Origin: Hydractinia symbiolongicarpus
Taxonomy: Eukaryota > Cnidaria > Hydrozoa > Anthoathecata > Hydractiniidae
NCBI RefSeq assembly: GCF_029227915.1
Contig: NC_079887.1
Span: forward strand, 8,060,001 to 8,124,000
Length of the DNA stretch: 64,000 nucleotides
Direction: 5' to 3'
Every line of letters begins with the position of its first letter. Position 1 is the stretch's first letter. Both the position numbers and the translations under genes were made by a program. Positions 48,501 through 61,135 of this stretch are shown here, one piece after another. Below the pieces are notes generated by a model. It saw only the letters and a list, made by a program, of their open reading frames with translations, searched no databases and was not told where the DNA came from.

Positions 48501-51500
48501 ATCATGCCAGCATTTTACCTACTCCGGATGTCAAGGTAATATGAATAATTTCTTAACTCTTCAAGAATGTAATAATAGGTGTAACGGTAAAGAAACAAGT
48601 ACACTACCCCCTACTTCTACCACTACAAAAACAACAACATATACGTCAGCAGAAACATCAGCTACATTCCCAACACCTATGCCACCTGAGGTTATTACCG
48701 AATCTGACAGAGATGTGGACACAACTTCTGCGATACCAAATACACTACCAATTACACATGCTATAACGGAAACCTTCCCTCAAGTGAAGACGAATCAAGA
48801 CTCCACCACAGTCACTGCAGAACTAAAAACGATTGCTTCTCAAAAAATTACCGCTGATGTTACAGACAGCATGGTACAGACCACTGCCACCCTAGAAACA
48901 AGCACAGCTGACACTGCTCTTTCAACTGGAACAACTACTGCTGGTAGTACCAACAAAGAATCCAATACTGCTACACCTAAGGCAACTGCTACTATAACTG
49001 ATCACGATGTAACAATAACCGCCTCACATGAAACAACTGCTGCTGTAACTGATGGCGATGTGAAAACTACTGCTGCTCCTGACACAACTCATGTTGTGAC
49101 TAATGGCGATGGAAAAGCTACTGCCTCTCCTGAAATAACATCTATTGTCACTGATGGTGATGCAAAAACTACTGCTACACCTGAAAGAACTTCTATTGTC
49201 ACTGATGGCGATGTAAAAGCTACTGCTGCTTCTAAAACAACTGCTGTTGTAACTGATGGAGATGTGAAAACTACTGCCTCAGCCGAAACAACTTTTATTG
49301 TCACTGATGGTGATGTAAAAACAACTGCTGCACCTGAAACAACTTCTATTGTCACTGATGGTGATGTAACAACAACTGCTGCACCTGAAATAACATCTAT
49401 TGTCACTGATGAAGATGTGAAAACAACTGCTACACCTGAAACAACTTCTATTGTCACTGATGATGTTGTAAGAACTACTGCTTCACCTGAAACAACTTTT
49501 ATTGTCACTGATGATGTGGTAAACACAACTGCTGCGCCTGAAATAACATCTATTGTCACTGATGGTGATGCAAAAACTACTGCTACACCTGAAGCAACTT
49601 CTATTGTCACTGATGGTGATGTAGAAACAACTGCTGCACCTGAAATAACATCTATTGTCACGGGTGGCGATGTAAAAACTACTGCTGCACCTGAAACAAC
49701 TTCTATTGTCACTGATGGTGATGTAGAAACAACTGCTGCACCTGAAATAACATCTATTGTCACGGGTGGGGATGTAAAAACTACTGCTACATCTGAAACA
49801 ACTTCTATTGTCACTGATGGTGATGTAACAACAACTGCTGCACCTGAAATAACATCTATTGTCACTGATGAAGATGTAAAAACAACTGCTACACCTGAAA
49901 CAACTTCTATTGTCACTGATGATGTTGTAAGAACTACTGCTTCACCTGAAACAACTTCTATTGTCACTGATGATGTGGTAAAAACAACTGCTGCGCCTGA
50001 AATAACATCTATTGTCACTGATGGTGATGCAAAAACTACTGCTACACCTGAAACAACTTCTATTGTCACTGATGGTGATGTAGAAACAACAGCTGCACCT
50101 GAAATAACATCTATTGTCACGGGTGGCGATGTAAAAACTACTGCTGCACCTGAAACAACTTCTATTGTCACTGGTGGTGATGTAAAAGCAACTTCTGCGC
50201 CTGAAATAACATCTATTGTCACTGACGGTGATGCAAAAACTACTTCTACACCTGAAACAGCTTCTATTGTCACTGATGGTGATGTAGAAGCAACTGCTGC
50301 ACCTGAAATAACATCTATTGTCACGGGTGGCGATGTAAAAACTACTGCTGCACCTGAAACAACTTCTATTGTCACTGGTGGTGATGTAAAAACAACTGTT
50401 GCGCCTGAAATAACATCTATTGTCACTGATGGTGATGCAATAAATACTGCTACACCTGAAATAACTTCTATTGTCACTGATGGTGATGTAGAAACAACTG
50501 CTGCACCTGAAATAACATCTGTTGTCACGGGTGGCAATGTAAAAACTACTGCTGCACCTCAAACAACTTCTATTGTCACTGATGGTGATGTAGAAACAAC
50601 TGCTGCACCTGAAATAACATCTATTGTCACGGGTGGGGATGTAAAAACTACTGCTGCACCTGAAACAACTTCTATTGTCACTGGTGGTGATGTAAAAACA
50701 ACTTCTGCTCCTGAAATAACATCTATTGTCACTGATGGTGATGCAAAAACTACTGCTACACCTGAAACAACTTCTATTGTCACTGGTGGTGATGTAAAAA
50801 CAACTTCTGCTCCTGAAATAACATCTATTGTCACTGATGGTGATGCAAAAACTACTGCTACACCTGAAACAACTACTATTGTCACTGATGGTGATGTAGA
50901 AACAACTGCTGCATCTGAAATAACATCTATTGTCACGGGTAGCGATGTAAAAACTACTGCTGCACCTGAAACAACTTCTATTGTCACCGGTGGTGATGTA
51001 AAAACAACTACTGCGCCTGAAATAACATCTATTGTCACTGATGGTGATGCAAAAACTACTGCTTCACCTGAAACAACTTCTATTGCCACTGATGGTGATG
51101 CAGCAACTACTGCTTCACCTGGAATATCTGATGTTGTGACTGATGGCGATGTAAAAGCTACTGCTGCTTCTAAAACAACTGCTGTTGTAACTGCTGGCGT
51201 TGAGAAAACTACTGCTTCAGCCGAAACAACTCCTACTGTAACTGATGGCGATGTAGAAACTACTACTTCCTCTGAAACAACTGCTCTTGTGACTGATGAC
51301 GTTGTAGAAACTACTCTTGGTCCTGAAACAACGGCTGATGTAACAGATAGCGATGTAAAAACTAGTGCTTCTCCTGAATCAACTGCTGTTGTGACTGATG
51401 CTGTTGTAAAAACTACTGCTGCTCCTGAAGTAACGGCCGCTGGAACTGAAGGCGATGTAGAAACTACTGTTTCACCTGAAACAACTGATGTTGTTACTGA

Positions 51501-54500
51501 TGGCGATATAAAAGCTACTGCTGCTTCTAAAACAACTTCTATTGTCACTGATGGCGATGTAACAACTACTGCTTCACCTGAAAGAACTTCTATTGTCACT
51601 GATGGTGATGTAAAAACAACTGCTGCATCTGAAGCAACTGCTACTAGAACTGCTGCAGATGTAAAAACTACTGTTTCTCCAGAAACAACTGCTGTTGTGA
51701 CTGATGGTGATGTAGAAATTACTGCTACTTCCAAAACATCTGCTGCTGTAACTGATGGTGATATAAAAATTACTGCTTCAGCCGAGGCAACTGTTGCTGG
51801 GACTGATGGCGATGTAAGAACTACTGCCTCACCTGAAACAGCTTCTATTGTCACTGATGATGTTGTAAGAGCTACTGCTTCACCTGAAACAACGTCTATT
51901 GTCACTGATGATGATGTAAAAACTACTGCTACGCCTGAAATAACATCTATTGTCACTGATGGTGATGCAAAAACTACTGCTACACCTGAAATAACATCTA
52001 TTGTAACTGATGCCGATTTAAAAACTACTTCTGCGCCTGAAACAACTGCTGCTGTAACTGATGGTGACGTAAAAACAACTGCTGCACTTGAAACACCTTC
52101 TATTGTTACTGATGGGGATGTAGAAACAACTGCTTCAACTGAAACAACGTCTATTGTCACTGACGGTGTTGTAAAAACAACTGCTGCACTTAAAACAACT
52201 TCTATTGTCACTGATAATGTTGTAAGAAATACTGTTTCACCTGAAACAACATCTATTGTCACTGATGGTGTTGTAAAAACAACTGCTGCACCTGAAACAA
52301 CTTCTATTGTCACTGATGGTGATGTAACAACAACTGCTGCACCTGAAATAACATCTATTGTCACTGATGAAGATGTGAAAACAACTGCTGCACCTGAAAC
52401 AACTTTTATTGTCACTGATGATGTTGTAAAAACTACTGCTGTACCTGAAATAACGTCTATTGTCAGTGATAGTGATGTAGAAACTACTGCTGCACCTGAA
52501 ATAACATCTATTGTCACTGGTGCTGATGTAAAAACAACTGCTGCACCTGAAATAACATCTATTGTCACTGATGGTGATGTAAAAACAACTGCTGCATCTG
52601 AAGCAACTGCTACTGGAACTGCTGCAGATGTAAAAACTACTGCTTCTCCAGAAACAACTGCTGTTGTGACTGATGGTGATGTAGAAGTTACTGCTACTTC
52701 TAAAATATCTGCTGCTGTAACTGATGGTGATATAAACACTACTGCTTCAGCCGAGGCAACTGTTGCTGGGACTGATGGCGATGTACAAACTACTGCCTCA
52801 CCTGAAACAACTTCTATTGTCACTGATGATGTTGTAAGAGCTACTGCTTCACCTGAAACAACGTCTATTGTCACTGATGATGATGTAAAAACTACTGCTG
52901 CGCCTGAAATAACATCTATTGTCACTGATGCCAATTTAAAAACTACTTCTGCGGCTGAAACAACTGCTGCCGTAACTGATGGTGATGTAAAAACAACTGC
53001 TGCACTTGAAACAACTTCTATTGTCACTGATGGTGATGTAGAAACAACTGCTGCAACTGAAACAACGTCTTTTGTCACTGACGGTGTTGTAGAAACAACT
53101 TCTGCACCTGAAACAACATCTATTGTCACTGATGATGTTGTAAAAACTACTGCTGTACCTGAAATAACGTCTATTGTCACTGATAGTGATGTAGAAACTA
53201 CTACTGCACCTGAAACAACTGCTGCTGTAACTGATGGTGATGTAAAAACAACTGCTGCACTTGAAACAACTTCTATTGTCACTGATGGTGATGTAGAAAC
53301 AACTGCTGCGGCTGAAATAACATCTATTGTCACTGGTGCTGATGTAAAAACAACTGCTGCACCTGAAATAACATCTATTGTCACTGATGGTGATGTAGAA
53401 ACAACTGCTTCAACTGAAACAACGTCTATTGTCACTGACGGTGTTGTAAAAACAACTGCTGCACTTAAAACAACTTCTATTGTCACTGATAATGTTGTAA
53501 GAAATACTGTTTCACCTGAAACAACATCTATTGTCACTGATGGTGTTGTAAAAACAACTGCTGCACCTGAAACAACTTCTATTGTCACTGATGGTGATGT
53601 AACAACAACTGCTGCACCTGAAATAACATCTATTGTCACTGATGAAGATGTGAAAACAACTGCTACACCTGAAACAACTTCTATTGTCACTGATGATGTT
53701 GTAAAAACTACTGCTGTACCTGAAATAACGTCTATTGTCAGTGATAGTGATGTAGAAACTACTACTGCACCTGAAACAACTGCTGCTGTAACTGATGGTG
53801 ATGTAAAAACAACTGCTGCACTTGAAACAACTTCTATTGTCACTGATGGTGATGTAGAAACAACTGCTGCACCTGAAATAACATCTATTGTCACTGGTGC
53901 TGATGTAAAAACAACTGCTGCACCTGAAATAACATCTATTGTCACTGATGGTGATGTAAAAACAACTGCTGCATCTGAAGCAACTGCTACTGGAACTGCT
54001 GCAGATGTAAAAACTACTGCTTCTCCAGAAACAACTGCTGTTGTGACTGATGGTGATGTAGAAGTTACTGCTACTTCTAAAACATCTGCTGCTGTAACTG
54101 ATGGTGATATAAAAACTACTGCTTCAGCCGAGGCAACTGTTGCTGGGACTGATGGCGATGTACAAACTACTGCCTCACCTGAAACAACTTCTATTGTCAC
54201 TGATGATGTTGTAAGATCTACTGCTTCACCTGAAACAACGTCTATTGTCACTGATGATGATGTAAAAACTACTGCTGCGCCTGAAATAACATCTATTGTC
54301 ACTGATGCCAATTTAAAAACTACTTCTGCGGCTGAAACAACTGCTGCCGTAACTGATGGTGATGTAAAAACAACTGCTGCACTTGAAACAACTTCTATTG
54401 TCACTGATGGTGATGTAGAAACAACTGCTGCAACTGAAACAACGTCTTTTGTCACTGACGGTGTTGTAGAAACAACTGCTGCACCTGAAACAACATCTAT

Positions 54501-57500
54501 TGCCACTGATGATGTTGTAAAAACTACTGCTATACCTGAAATAACGTCTATTGTCACTGATAGTGATGTAGAAACTACTACTGCACCTGAAACAACTGCT
54601 GCTGTAACTGATGGTGATGTAAAAACAACTGCTGCACTTGAAACAACTTCTATTGTCACTGATGGTGATGTAGAAACAACTGCTGCGGCTGAAATAACAT
54701 CTATTGTCACTGGTGCTGATGTAAAAACAACTGCTGCACCTGAAATAACATCTATTGTCACTGATGGTGATGTAGAAACAACTGCTTCAACTGAAACAAC
54801 GTCTATTGTCACTGACGGTGTTGTAAAAACAACTGCTGCACTTAAAACAACTTCTATTGTCACTGATAATGTTGTAAGAAATACTGTTTCACCTGAAACA
54901 ACATCTATTGTCACTGATGGTGTTGTAAAAACAACTGCTGCACCTGAAACAACTTCTATTGTCACTGATGGTGATGTAACAACAACTGCTGCACCTGAAA
55001 TAACATCTATTGTCACTGATGAAGATGTGAAAACAACTGCTACACCTGAAACAACTTCTATTGTCACTGATGATGTTGTAAAAACTACTGCTGTACCTGA
55101 AATAACGTCTATTGTCAGTGATAGTGATGTAGAAACTACTACTGCACCTGAAACAACTGCTGCTGTAACTGATGGTGATGTAAAAACAACTGCTGCACTT
55201 GAAACAACTTCTATTGTCACTGATGGTGATGTAGAAACAACTGCTGCACCTGAAATAACATCTATTGTCACTGGTGCTGATGTAAAAACAACTGCTGCAC
55301 CTGAAATAACATCTATTGTTACTGATGGTGATATAAAAACTACTGCTTCAGCCGAGGCAACTGTTGCTAGGACTGATGGCGATGTACAAACTACTGCCTC
55401 ACCTGAAACAACTTCTATTGTCACTGATGATGTTGTAAGAGCTACTGCATCACCTGAAACAACGTCTATTGTCACTGATGATGATGTAAAAACTACTGCT
55501 GCGCCTGAAATAACATCTATTGTCACTGATGCCGATTTAAAAACTACTTCTGCGGCTGAAACAACTGCTGCTGTAACTGATGGTGATGTAAAAACAACTG
55601 CTGCACTTGAAACAACTTCTATTGTCACTGATGGTGATGTAGAAACAACTGCTGCGGCTGAAATAACATCTATTGTCACTGGTGCTGATGTAAAAACAAC
55701 TGCTGCACCTGAAATAACATCTATTGTCACTGATGGTAATGTAGAAACAACTGCTTCAACTGAAACAACGTCTTTTGTCACTGACGGTGTTGTAAAAACA
55801 ACTGCTGCACCTGAAACAACATCTATTGTCACTGATGATGTTGTAAAAACTACTGCCTCACCTGAAACAACTTCTATTGTCACTGATGTTGTTGTAAAAA
55901 CAACTGCTGCACCTGAAACAACATCTATTGTCACTGATGATGTTGTAAAAACTACTGCTGTACCTGAAATAACGTATATTGTCACTGATGGTGATGCAAA
56001 AACTACCGCTGCACCTGAAACAACTTTTATTGTCACTGATGGTAATGTAAAAACAACTGATGCGCCTGAAACAACGTCTAATATTACTGATGGTGATGTT
56101 AAAACAACTCCTGTACCTGAAATAACATCTGTTGTCACTGATGGTGATAAAACAACTGCTGCTGCACCTGAAACCACTTCTATTGTGACTGATGGCGTTG
56201 TGAAAACTACTGCTTTACCTGAAACTACTGCTTCTACATCTAAAAGTCAGGAAGGCACTTCTGTTTTGCCAAAAACAACTGTTACTGTAACTGTGGGCAA
56301 TGTAAAAACCGCTGCAGCCTCGACAGTAGAAAGCGAAACAACTGACGCCCCTACCAAGCATTATATTGTTGACACTTATGACCGGATATTTGGTAAAACA
56401 TCAACTCATATTCCGGTTGTCGGTATGATTTGACAATTATTTTTTTAAATCCTAGACTGTATTTGTTGCTAAGCTGAATAAGCACCCTTTTGTGTAAGTA
56501 GAAGTACTAAGAAGTACCCGTTCTAAATTCACTTGATTGAACTAAGACGACGATTAGACTCATTTGTTCGAAGAAAGAAACAGCCACGCCCACGGGCAAA
56601 ACATTGTTACTATTTAACTGTTTATATTTTGATTGTTTAAAGAATTGATGATATAGTTAATTTGACGCTGGTTTTATATTCAATGATTATTTTGACATTT
56701 ACCTAAATAATTAAGGGGGCATTGTTTTCAGGCTTACTTATATAGATACTAAATTGAATGTTAACAATGTTTTTTCTACAGCTTGCTAATTTTTTTACCT
56801 AAATTCCTTTAGATGTTACGACGTTGCCACGCAAGGAAGTATGTAAGCTCGCATTTGATCGCGGGAACTGCAACGATGGTGAACCAAGATTTTATTATAG
56901 TGCTGAGTCTGATGCATGTCTTTTAGATACTTACAGGTATGTGAAACTGACGTGTCCTACGTCAAGCTACTACGGTGTTTTTCTCCCACTTAGATCATGT
57001 TTATGTACATATCGATTCTGTTGACTGGCTTGGATGACAGTTACCTTCAATATATATAGCGTAGTTCTGAATCGACGAACATTTTTGTTGGTGTTTATGA
57101 AACTTCAAAGAGAAATTGCATATTTTGATAGAAGTATTCGTTAGATAAGGGAACGAGAAATCAATTCTCTATTCTCATATCGTTTCTTTTTGCTGACACT
57201 TCTTATTGATTACTTGTTGATATTTGTTTGTTTTTGCTAAATTTTTTATTTTACTGTAACTTACGCCTTTACTATATTGGTAACACATCTATATTACCGT
57301 AAATTTATTACCGCGATGTCACCAACGCATTCTCATCATACGAGACTGGAGAGACAAACAGTTGCAGTTTAAATGATTTCTTCCAATTTTTAGTGGCTGT
57401 GGAGGAAATGGTAACAATTTCAAATCGATAACAGAATGCATGTCGACATGTTCAGAACGTATTCCGACTTCAACAACAACTGCACCTGTATCTCTGAATT

Positions 57501-59447
57501 GTAATAGTGACTATGGTTGCTGTCTGGATGGTGTTACTCCAGCTCTTGGCCAAAATTATACAGGATGTCCAGGTACGCTAGCTAACCATGGAAGTATAAG
57601 AGAGACCAATTTTATTCCTCCATGCTCAAACATATTTAATCTATTAGTCAGAAACTCCAAGTTGCCTTTATGCGTCAACATGAAATGCTTGTTTGAGCAC
57701 ATGTTTGCATTTAGTGACTTTTAAAGTTGATAAATTTCACACCAATGAAATGTAAGGAAATATTCATTATTTATAATCATTATAGAATACTCGTCTGTTT
57801 GTGAAATGCCAGTTACTACTGGTCCCTGCAAAGCTTCCATAACACGCTGGTATTATGACAAAGAAACGGAAGCGTGTAAATCTTTCATATGGGGAGGATG
57901 CGATGGCAATGGAAACAACTTTCAAACCAAAACACATTGCAGCGACACCTGCTCGAATGACAACTTTTTGGGAATAAACCATCGTATTGAATCAGGTACG
58001 TGCTAAATTCTTACATTCTTGACCTAATCTTTTAACCAACTTAGAAACTCGCTTTTTATGAGATTCAAAGTTCTATTGTGAGATTTAAAGAGTGGTTCGA
58101 TCTGAAAGTATGCAACTAACCACATTTGGAATAACCTTGTCACCTATTCGTCATTTGATTTTACTATTTAGATTTAGAATCTGTGTCTGCAGTACTGATA
58201 CCTGGATGCAATGCTAATAGTAATTTCGGTTGTTGCAGTGATGGGCTGACACCTGCTACTGGTCCAAACCAACAGGGTTGTCCAGGTAAAATTTCCTCTT
58301 GTTAATAACTAAATTCAAGTTTTCTGGAATTTTTCTTCCTATTATTGCTGCAGGACTTTTTTTACATTTTTTGTTAGTTTCAAACGTATAGATCGGCGAA
58401 ATAAATAAATGAATAACATATACTCACTATTGGTGCGGTGGTGAAATTTTACCATCCATTTCAATTTCTTAACTTTATTCTACATTAAAAACGTTTCGGA
58501 AAATCCACCTACCCTATTACTATTTTACTAACCCCAGTGTTAGTTGTTTTTTCAAATGACTTCACCTTGCACGGCCATTGGGATATCAAATATACAGTCA
58601 TGTATTTCTTTTAGTGTACGAGACAGAATGTGATATGCCAAGAGTTTCAGGTGATTGTGGTGAAAGAACAGTGCGTTATTATTACGATCGAAGCAAAAAC
58701 GTATGTTCCAGTTTTATTTATTCCGGTTGTGGTGGAAACAAGAATAATTTTGAAGAGTCTTTAACTTGTTTGCGCAAATGCAAGAAAGGTAAGAGTACTT
58801 AACAATTTAGCAGCATTTTTATTTTTGCTCACATATGCGTGTGTGCGTGTTTTTATAGAGTGTGAGAATAATTTCTTGGCGTTACACATTCACTTTTTCA
58901 CAACTACAATTTTCTTATAGTATTACTGCACATCACAATGCAAGCTTTTCATTCCTGAACAAATATTAAGAAAAAATTCTAGAGTTCCGTAAAATTCAAC
59001 TTCTTATAAAGACTAGTTTTATTAGTCCCTGCAGACTCCACAGGTTGGCCCGTCGTATATGCTTTAGACATCGCTATTTCGTGCATCTTCAGCACCAAAT
59101 CGGCCCCCATGGCGAAGAAAATACAGGCATTATTAATCCCGTGGATAAATCCCCGTGTTCCCTCGTACTTTATATATTGCATTTCGTGTGACCGTAGCAT
59201 GGCTAAAAATCACAGACGCCGAATAAGAGTACTGAGATAATAAATAAAATGTATTAATGCTTAGCAAATTTCTCTTCCTTTTTTTCTTTTCTCGATATAC
59301 ATTCAATGTTTTCTTTTAGATAAGTTAATCTGTGCAGACACAATAAGAACATCGGAATGCGAAGCATGGAAAGCAAAAAACTACTGTGTTCTTAAATCAG
59401 TACTTTTGGACATATACTGCCCAAAAACGTGCAATCGGTGCACGTAA
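39517..59447 (+). CDS. Giant secreted Kunitz/thyroglobulin-1/ShKT/papilin-module protein with Thr-rich repeat domain
   Basis: Twenty-four exons give 3895 aa in frame: 39517-39586, 41902-41985, 42629-42823, 42981-43022, 43263-43442, 43595-43816, 43954-44037, 44130-44216, 44479-44673, 44800-44907, 45129-45239, 45420-45593, 45939-45983, 46090-46263, 46439-46573, 46667-47089, 47473-47679, 48200-56422, 56813-56936, 57394-57572, 57786-57995, 58172-58285, 58615-58788, 59320-59447. Order: signal peptide (1-21); two Cys-rich modules (exons 3, 5); thyroglobulin-1 (CWCV; exons 6, 9, 17); papilin-like YGCC.D..TPA modules (7, 8, 11, 15, 18, 20, 22); ShKT (10, 18, 24); Kunitz (12, 14, 16, 18, 19+20, 21, 23); Thr-rich repeats (residues about 1108-3522). 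By position, P1 residues are R, G, E, S, N, K, G, so only the first and sixth Kunitz domains look like trypsin-type inhibitors. There is no membrane anchor. A matrix, mucus or venom-type role is inference. Weakest splice: donor GTACTT of exon 16. Confidence 0.9.
39788..39870 (+). repeat. tRNA-like SINE head in intron 1 of the Kunitz gene
   Basis: TAGCTCGGTCGGTAGAGCG is a near-perfect A box with a pairing D stem (GCTC/GAGC), and GTTGTCGATTCCGGC resembles the B box about 45 bp later. Acceptor and T stems do not pair properly, so it is a tRNA-derived SINE or tRNA pseudogene, not an active tRNA. The 3' body and tail were not delimited. Confidence 0.6.
41201..41219. repeat. (CTAG)n microsatellite
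   Basis: Just under five perfect copies of the self-complementary tetramer CTAG, in intron 1 of the Kunitz gene. Confidence 0.9.
48985..56230 (+). repeat. About 142 coding 51-bp repeats (17-residue Thr-rich unit) within one exon
   Basis: The consensus unit is ETTSIVTDGDVKTTAAP, about 142 in tandem with almost no length variation (51 bp each). Thr and Ala dominate, with a conserved VTDGD core and an alternating K/E/T after DV. Longer duplications are superimposed: a distinctive variant (VVRNTVSPETT) occurs at 52222, 53497 and 54874, that is 1275 bp (25 units) and 1377 bp (27 units) apart, with neighbouring variants in the same order. The array therefore grew by duplicating blocks of about 25 units. 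The Thr/Ser/Pro content predicts dense O-glycosylation (mucin-like stalk). The opposite strand is also open over long stretches, a consequence of the repeat only. Confidence 0.95.
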
Positions 59448-60955
59448 ATTTAACCATTCGATGACGTATGACACGAATGTAGACAGAACACACGGATGTG
59501 AATAATCGAACGCAGGAGGGATTGTTTAGCGTTTTCTTGTGGCAGCTTTTCATTTATAGAAAGAAAAGAATTTTCGTTACTCGATTGACCGACATCCACA
59601 ATGCAAGAGTAACGCCATGCACATACTCTTAATGTTCAATAGAAAACGCGTCTGTTAGTATGGACTTCAAAAACACGTTTATCCCTTTGTCATATTTTTA
59701 TATTTTTGTAATTAAATTTAGCTAGCTTATTTTGTCTAATTCTTTTAGTTTTCAATTTTATCATTTTTATATACATTGCAAAAATTTATTTACAAGACTT
59801 GTAATTTATTTACAAGACAAGAAGAAAGCCTGCTTTGTATGAAGGAAGGTTAGCTACATATCCCAAAAGTTGTATTTATTGTTCGCCTTTGCAAATTTTG
59901 TTCTCAATTTCTTGTGATACTGGACACAAGGGTAAAATAGTGAAATATATTCTATAAAAAATCGATTTTCGCAATGCACAGCCAAAACATTGTGATGTTA
60001 TGTGCAGTGGTTACAATTCATGAATTTTTTTTTACTTCTGTTACGTTTTATTTGCGAATACCTTTTTAGTATTTTCTAAATTCATCACGTAGACTATTTT
60101 TCTGTCATGTGGACAGGGTCGTATACATAATATGTATTGGTTTAATAATACTGTTATGTGGACAGAATATTAGTTATTCATATTGGAAAACGTAAAATCA
60201 TATTGGATTTTTTGTTTGTATTTAAAGCGTTTGTTTATAATTTATTTCAACGATACATATTTTTTTCTTCTTTCTTTGCAAATAAGCTTAAGGCGTTAAG
60301 CTTTTTCGCGCTAATTTTTATATGCGTACCAAACGATTTTGTTAACGCTTCCTTAACTCCGCTTTAACGCCAACTGAACAAAGATGACGACCGTAGACAA
60401 TCCTTACATTCTTTTAATTGTAATAACAGATCTATTTAGGTGAACGTAAAGGTGTAAACGATCATCATAGGACTTGATTGTATTACAAAGGTACTTGAGA
60501 ATCTTCCACACATTGAGGATTTTTAATGGACGAAATTGCTTCAAAACAATGTTAAAAAAAAATTGGGATCATTCAATGGCAAAGCTCCTATCAAATAGTG
60601 ACGTCAATAAGCTGATTTACGCATAAAATTAGTCAGTAGACCAGAGTGGTAATGAATTTGGTGTTTTGGAAAATTCTAATATTAAACTCAAGAATATTCA
60701 AACATATGGCTGCATTAAAAAGCAACCCTTTTAATAAATCTTGAGGCAAGATATATATTTTCGTACTTTGTTTTTTTTCTTTGTTGAATATCTAATTCGA
60801 GATTTTCTCTTTGTGTCAAAAAGACCAATTTTTTTGTTTTTTGCTTTTTTTATAAAATTGAAATTAAAGCATTGGAAATTTATAATAGAAAATTTTTCGA
60901 AATTAAACTTGCGTAAGACTTGACGCATCTAGCGTTACGTCTTAAGCATGGTTTT
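59448..60955. other. Region 3' of the Kunitz gene, nothing recognised
   Basis: AT-rich. Short direct repeat ATTTATTTACAAGACTTGTAATTTATTTACAAGAC at about 59786-59819. Small open frames (60158-60367, and a pair on both strands at 60731-60928) look like chance. The 3' UTR of the Kunitz gene should occupy the left end. Confidence 0.4.
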
Positions 60956-60959
60956 CACC

Positions 60960-61135
60960 TGGCACTAAGGAGCATTAAAGAGCACTAACGAGCGATATCT
61001 CGTGTTTTTTCATAAGTCAGAATCAGTTTCAACGCTCCTTAGTACTCATTGTCGCTCATTAGTGCTGTTTTCCGAGCACTAAGGCTTAGTGCTGTTATCA
61101 AAAATTTTTGATAACAGCACTAAGATTCTAGTGCC
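60960..61135. mobile_element. Foldback element with nested inverted repeats and a perfect 40-bp palindrome
   Basis: The motif AGCACTAA(G/C/T)GAGC recurs in both orientations. A left block (about 60962-60995: GGCACTAAGGAGC ... AGCACTAACGAGCG) is mirrored by a right block (about 61031-61064: CGCTCCTTAGT ... CGCTCATTAGTGCT). It is followed by a perfect 40-bp palindrome at 61085-61124 with arms beginning CTTAGTGCTGTTATC and meeting at AAAAATTTTT. There is no coding capacity. It looks like a MITE or foldback transposon; ends and target duplication are not fixed. Confidence 0.7.

Noticed and set aside
49089-56177. Very long open frames on the minus strand (482 and 1872 codons) opposite the Thr-rich repeat
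   Set aside because: They are mirror images of the 51-bp repeat: a stop-free unit stays stop-free in every copy. The plus-strand frame is fixed by 24 in-frame exons, a signal peptide and Kunitz domains on both sides.
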